From Desnuesiella massiliensis (GTDB taxonomy: Bacteria > Bacillota > Clostridia > Clostridiales > Clostridiaceae), in assembly GCF_001403615.1 (NCBI RefSeq), contig NZ_LN879453.1, positions 186,001 through 250,000 on the forward strand: a stretch of 64,000 nt of DNA, in the 5' to 3' direction. Positions within the stretch are counted from its first letter, which is position 1, and each line of letters starts with the position of its first letter. Below are positions 62,749 to 64,000 of the stretch, in pieces. The position numbers and the translations under genes are program-made. A model generated the notes under the pieces. That model was given only the letters and a program-made list of their open reading frames with translations, did not search any database and was not told the DNA's origin.

Positions 62749-63966
62749 ATGAACAAGAGATTAAAAAAATTAATATTACCCGCTTTAGCCTGTGTATTCT
62801 CTCTATCACTAATGGCATGTGGAAAGAAGGAAACCCCTTCTAATGAAACTAGTACTCAACTTCCTAAAGGAAAAACTTTAAGAGTATGGTCAAAACTAAC
62901 GCCAACTGAAAATGAGGTATTGAAGAAAGACTTAAAAGCTTGGGAAGACAAAACAGGAAATAAAGTAGAATTTTCTTTGATGAACGTTTCTTCATCAGAC
63001 CTAGTTAAAATTGTTAATAGCAATGAAAGGCCCGACGTAATTTGGGGATTATCTAATGGACATACAGGTGTTTACGCCAAATCTGATATCATAGAGCAAA
63101 TGCCAGATAAATTAATAAAAAAAGATCAAATTTTAGAAAAATCCATGTTAGATGCAGTTTCTTATGAAGGTAAAGTCTATGGCTATCCTTTGTTTGCAGA
63201 GACTTATGCATTATTTGTAAATAGAGATAAAATCAAAGAGGTCCCTAGTACTTGGGAAGAATTAGTCAAATTAGGACAAGCTAATGGCTTTCAATATGAT
63301 GTAACTAACTTTTACTTATCCTTCTATCCAATCGCTACAAGTGGTGGATATATATTTAAAGAGAAAGGCGAAGGATTTGATGTAAAAGATTTAGGACTAG
63401 GCAATGAAGGGGCAGTTAAAGGTTTTGAATTAATTAAAGACTTAACAGATAAAAAAATCGTATCAGCATCCACAGTGGGTGATATACCAAAAGCAAACTT
63501 TAAAGCTGGTAAAACTGCATTTTATATTGGTGGTCCATGGGATGTTGATGAGCTAAATAAAGCCGGATTTAATTATTCTGTGGAAAAACTTCCTTCAATA
63601 AATGGTGTACCTGGTAAGTCTTTGTTAGGTATGCAAACAGGTTATGTAATTAAAAAATCCACTAATAAAGAACTTGCATGGAATTTAGTAGAATTTTTAT
63701 CTGAAAAAGAAAAGGTACAAGAACTTATGAAAGCAGGTAATAGACTACCAGCTTATAAAGGATATGAATATGATAATCCAAAAATAAAAGGCTTCTTAGA
63801 TCAATTCCCTAATGCAGTTGTAAAACCAATAGTTCCAGAAATGACTTTAGTTTGGGATCCAATGAAAGCTGCTTTAGAATCAGTGGTAACAGGTAAAAAC
63901 ACCCCTAAAGAAGCTGCAAAATTTGGTTTAGATGCGGTAAAGCAAAAGATTGATATAACTCAATAA
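62749..63966 (+). CDS. maltose-type extracellular solute-binding lipoprotein
   Basis: A 405-residue lipoprotein of ABC importers. Signal peptide with lipobox LMAC (Cys24). The family 1 binding fold has LRVWSKLTPTENEVLKKDLK, RPDVIWGLSNGHTG, PLFAETYALFVNRD, AGKTAFYIGGPWD and the end NTPKEAAKFGLDAVKQ. Best match by pattern is MalE-like maltodextrin binding. AAGGAGG before ATG. Permease genes are expected beyond the window. The UgpC-type ATPase at 17.2 kb could serve it. Confidence 0.88.
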   Translation: MNKRLKKLILPALACVFSLSLMACGKKETPSNETSTQLPKGKTLRVWSKLTPTENEVLKKDLKAWEDKTGNKVEFSLMNVSSSDLVKIVNSNERPDVIWGLSNGHTGVYAKSDIIEQMPDKLIKKDQILEKSMLDAVSYEGKVYGYPLFAETYALFVNRDKIKEVPSTWEELVKLGQANGFQYDVTNFYLSFYPIATSGGYIFKEKGEGFDVKDLGLGNEGAVKGFELIKDLTDKKIVSASTVGDIPKANFKAGKTAFYIGGPWDVDELNKAGFNYSVEKLPSINGVPGKSLLGMQTGYVIKKSTNKELAWNLVEFLSEKEKVQELMKAGNRLPAYKGYEYDNPKIKGFLDQFPNAVVKPIVPEMTLVWDPMKAALESVVTGKNTPKEAAKFGLDAVKQKIDITQ

Positions 63967-63969
63967 TAA

Positions 63970-64000
63970 TAAAACAAGAGGAGTTTCTCCTCTTGTTTTG
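63970..64000 (+). terminator. hairpin after the binding-lipoprotein gene
   Basis: CAAGAGGAG pairs with CTCCTCTTG, followed by TTTTG. It is cut by the window end. It may be a partial terminator that raises binding protein over permease, as in many sugar operons. Confidence 0.7.

Overview
The window is low-GC, AT-rich DNA from a Firmicute, most likely Clostridium sensu stricto. The evidence is strong AGGAGG/GGGGTG ribosome binding sites with frequent TTG and GTG starts, an S-box and a PyrR-type leader, a spore-type SpoIID protein, the GGGtGRT gene with its NifU-like partner, an anaerobic CO dehydrogenase, H-NOX/chemoreceptor and HD-GYP signalling proteins, and secreted Ig-like/cohesin/dockerin proteins. 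I cannot name the species.

Layout. 0-5 kb: endolysin-like amidase, small membrane proteins, tRNA-Leu(CAA), and the NifU-like/GGGtGRT pair. 4.3-8.0 kb: a decayed accessory stretch with gene fragments, a truncated DUF1259 gene, a PhzF isomerase, two paralogous small secreted cysteine-containing proteins and a broken phage regulator. 8.3-10.8 kb: two-gene operon for secreted Ig-like proteins, one ending in cohesin-like and dockerin-like modules. 10.8-21.9 kb: two almost identical IS1182-family elements in opposite orientation enclose a 7.3 kb block (PflX-like radical SAM, YkvI permease, lipoprotein, TIGR01212 radical SAM, sugar ABC ATPase, PucR-like regulator, ComB). 22-36 kb: H-NOX chemoreceptor; SpoIID-like protein and HD-GYP phosphodiesterase whose 3' ends are both rewritten by a third, divergent IS1182-family element; a ligand-binding protein/XRE regulator/DUF3783/cyclophilin cluster; glutamate racemase; glutamine synthetase. 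36-47 kb: CZB chemoreceptor, nitroreductase, second HD-GYP protein, Rrf2 regulator with CO dehydrogenase, ferredoxin/flavodoxin, hydrolase and tocopherol cyclase-like protein. 47-51 kb: methionine operon metY-metA-hom behind a SAM riboswitch. 51-64 kb: LacI and TetR regulators, carAB behind a PyrR-type attenuator, tautomerase, SNF2 helicase, a zinc-ribbon protein, and a maltose-type binding lipoprotein behind LacI-type operators.

How it fits together. Several genes have readable control logic. The met operon is controlled by S-adenosylmethionine but has a foldback repeat inserted between riboswitch and first gene. The pyrimidine operon carries its own attenuator. The Rrf2 regulator and the CO dehydrogenase gene share one operator motif. 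The TetR gene has two tandem palindromes. Signalling is rich: two chemoreceptors and two c-di-GMP phosphodiesterases, one translationally coupled to a substrate-binding protein.

The window is unusually rich in dispersed repeats. There are three IS1182-type elements, a foldback family ending in AACTAGTCA (two 140-160 bp copies, two short terminator-like copies, one probable solo end), a second intergenic repeat family, and an unrelated 100 bp foldback. I found no CRISPR array, no rRNA and no complete defence system. The most unusual signals are the IS recombination patch, the rewritten gene ends, the repeat inside the met leader, and the secreted-protein operon.
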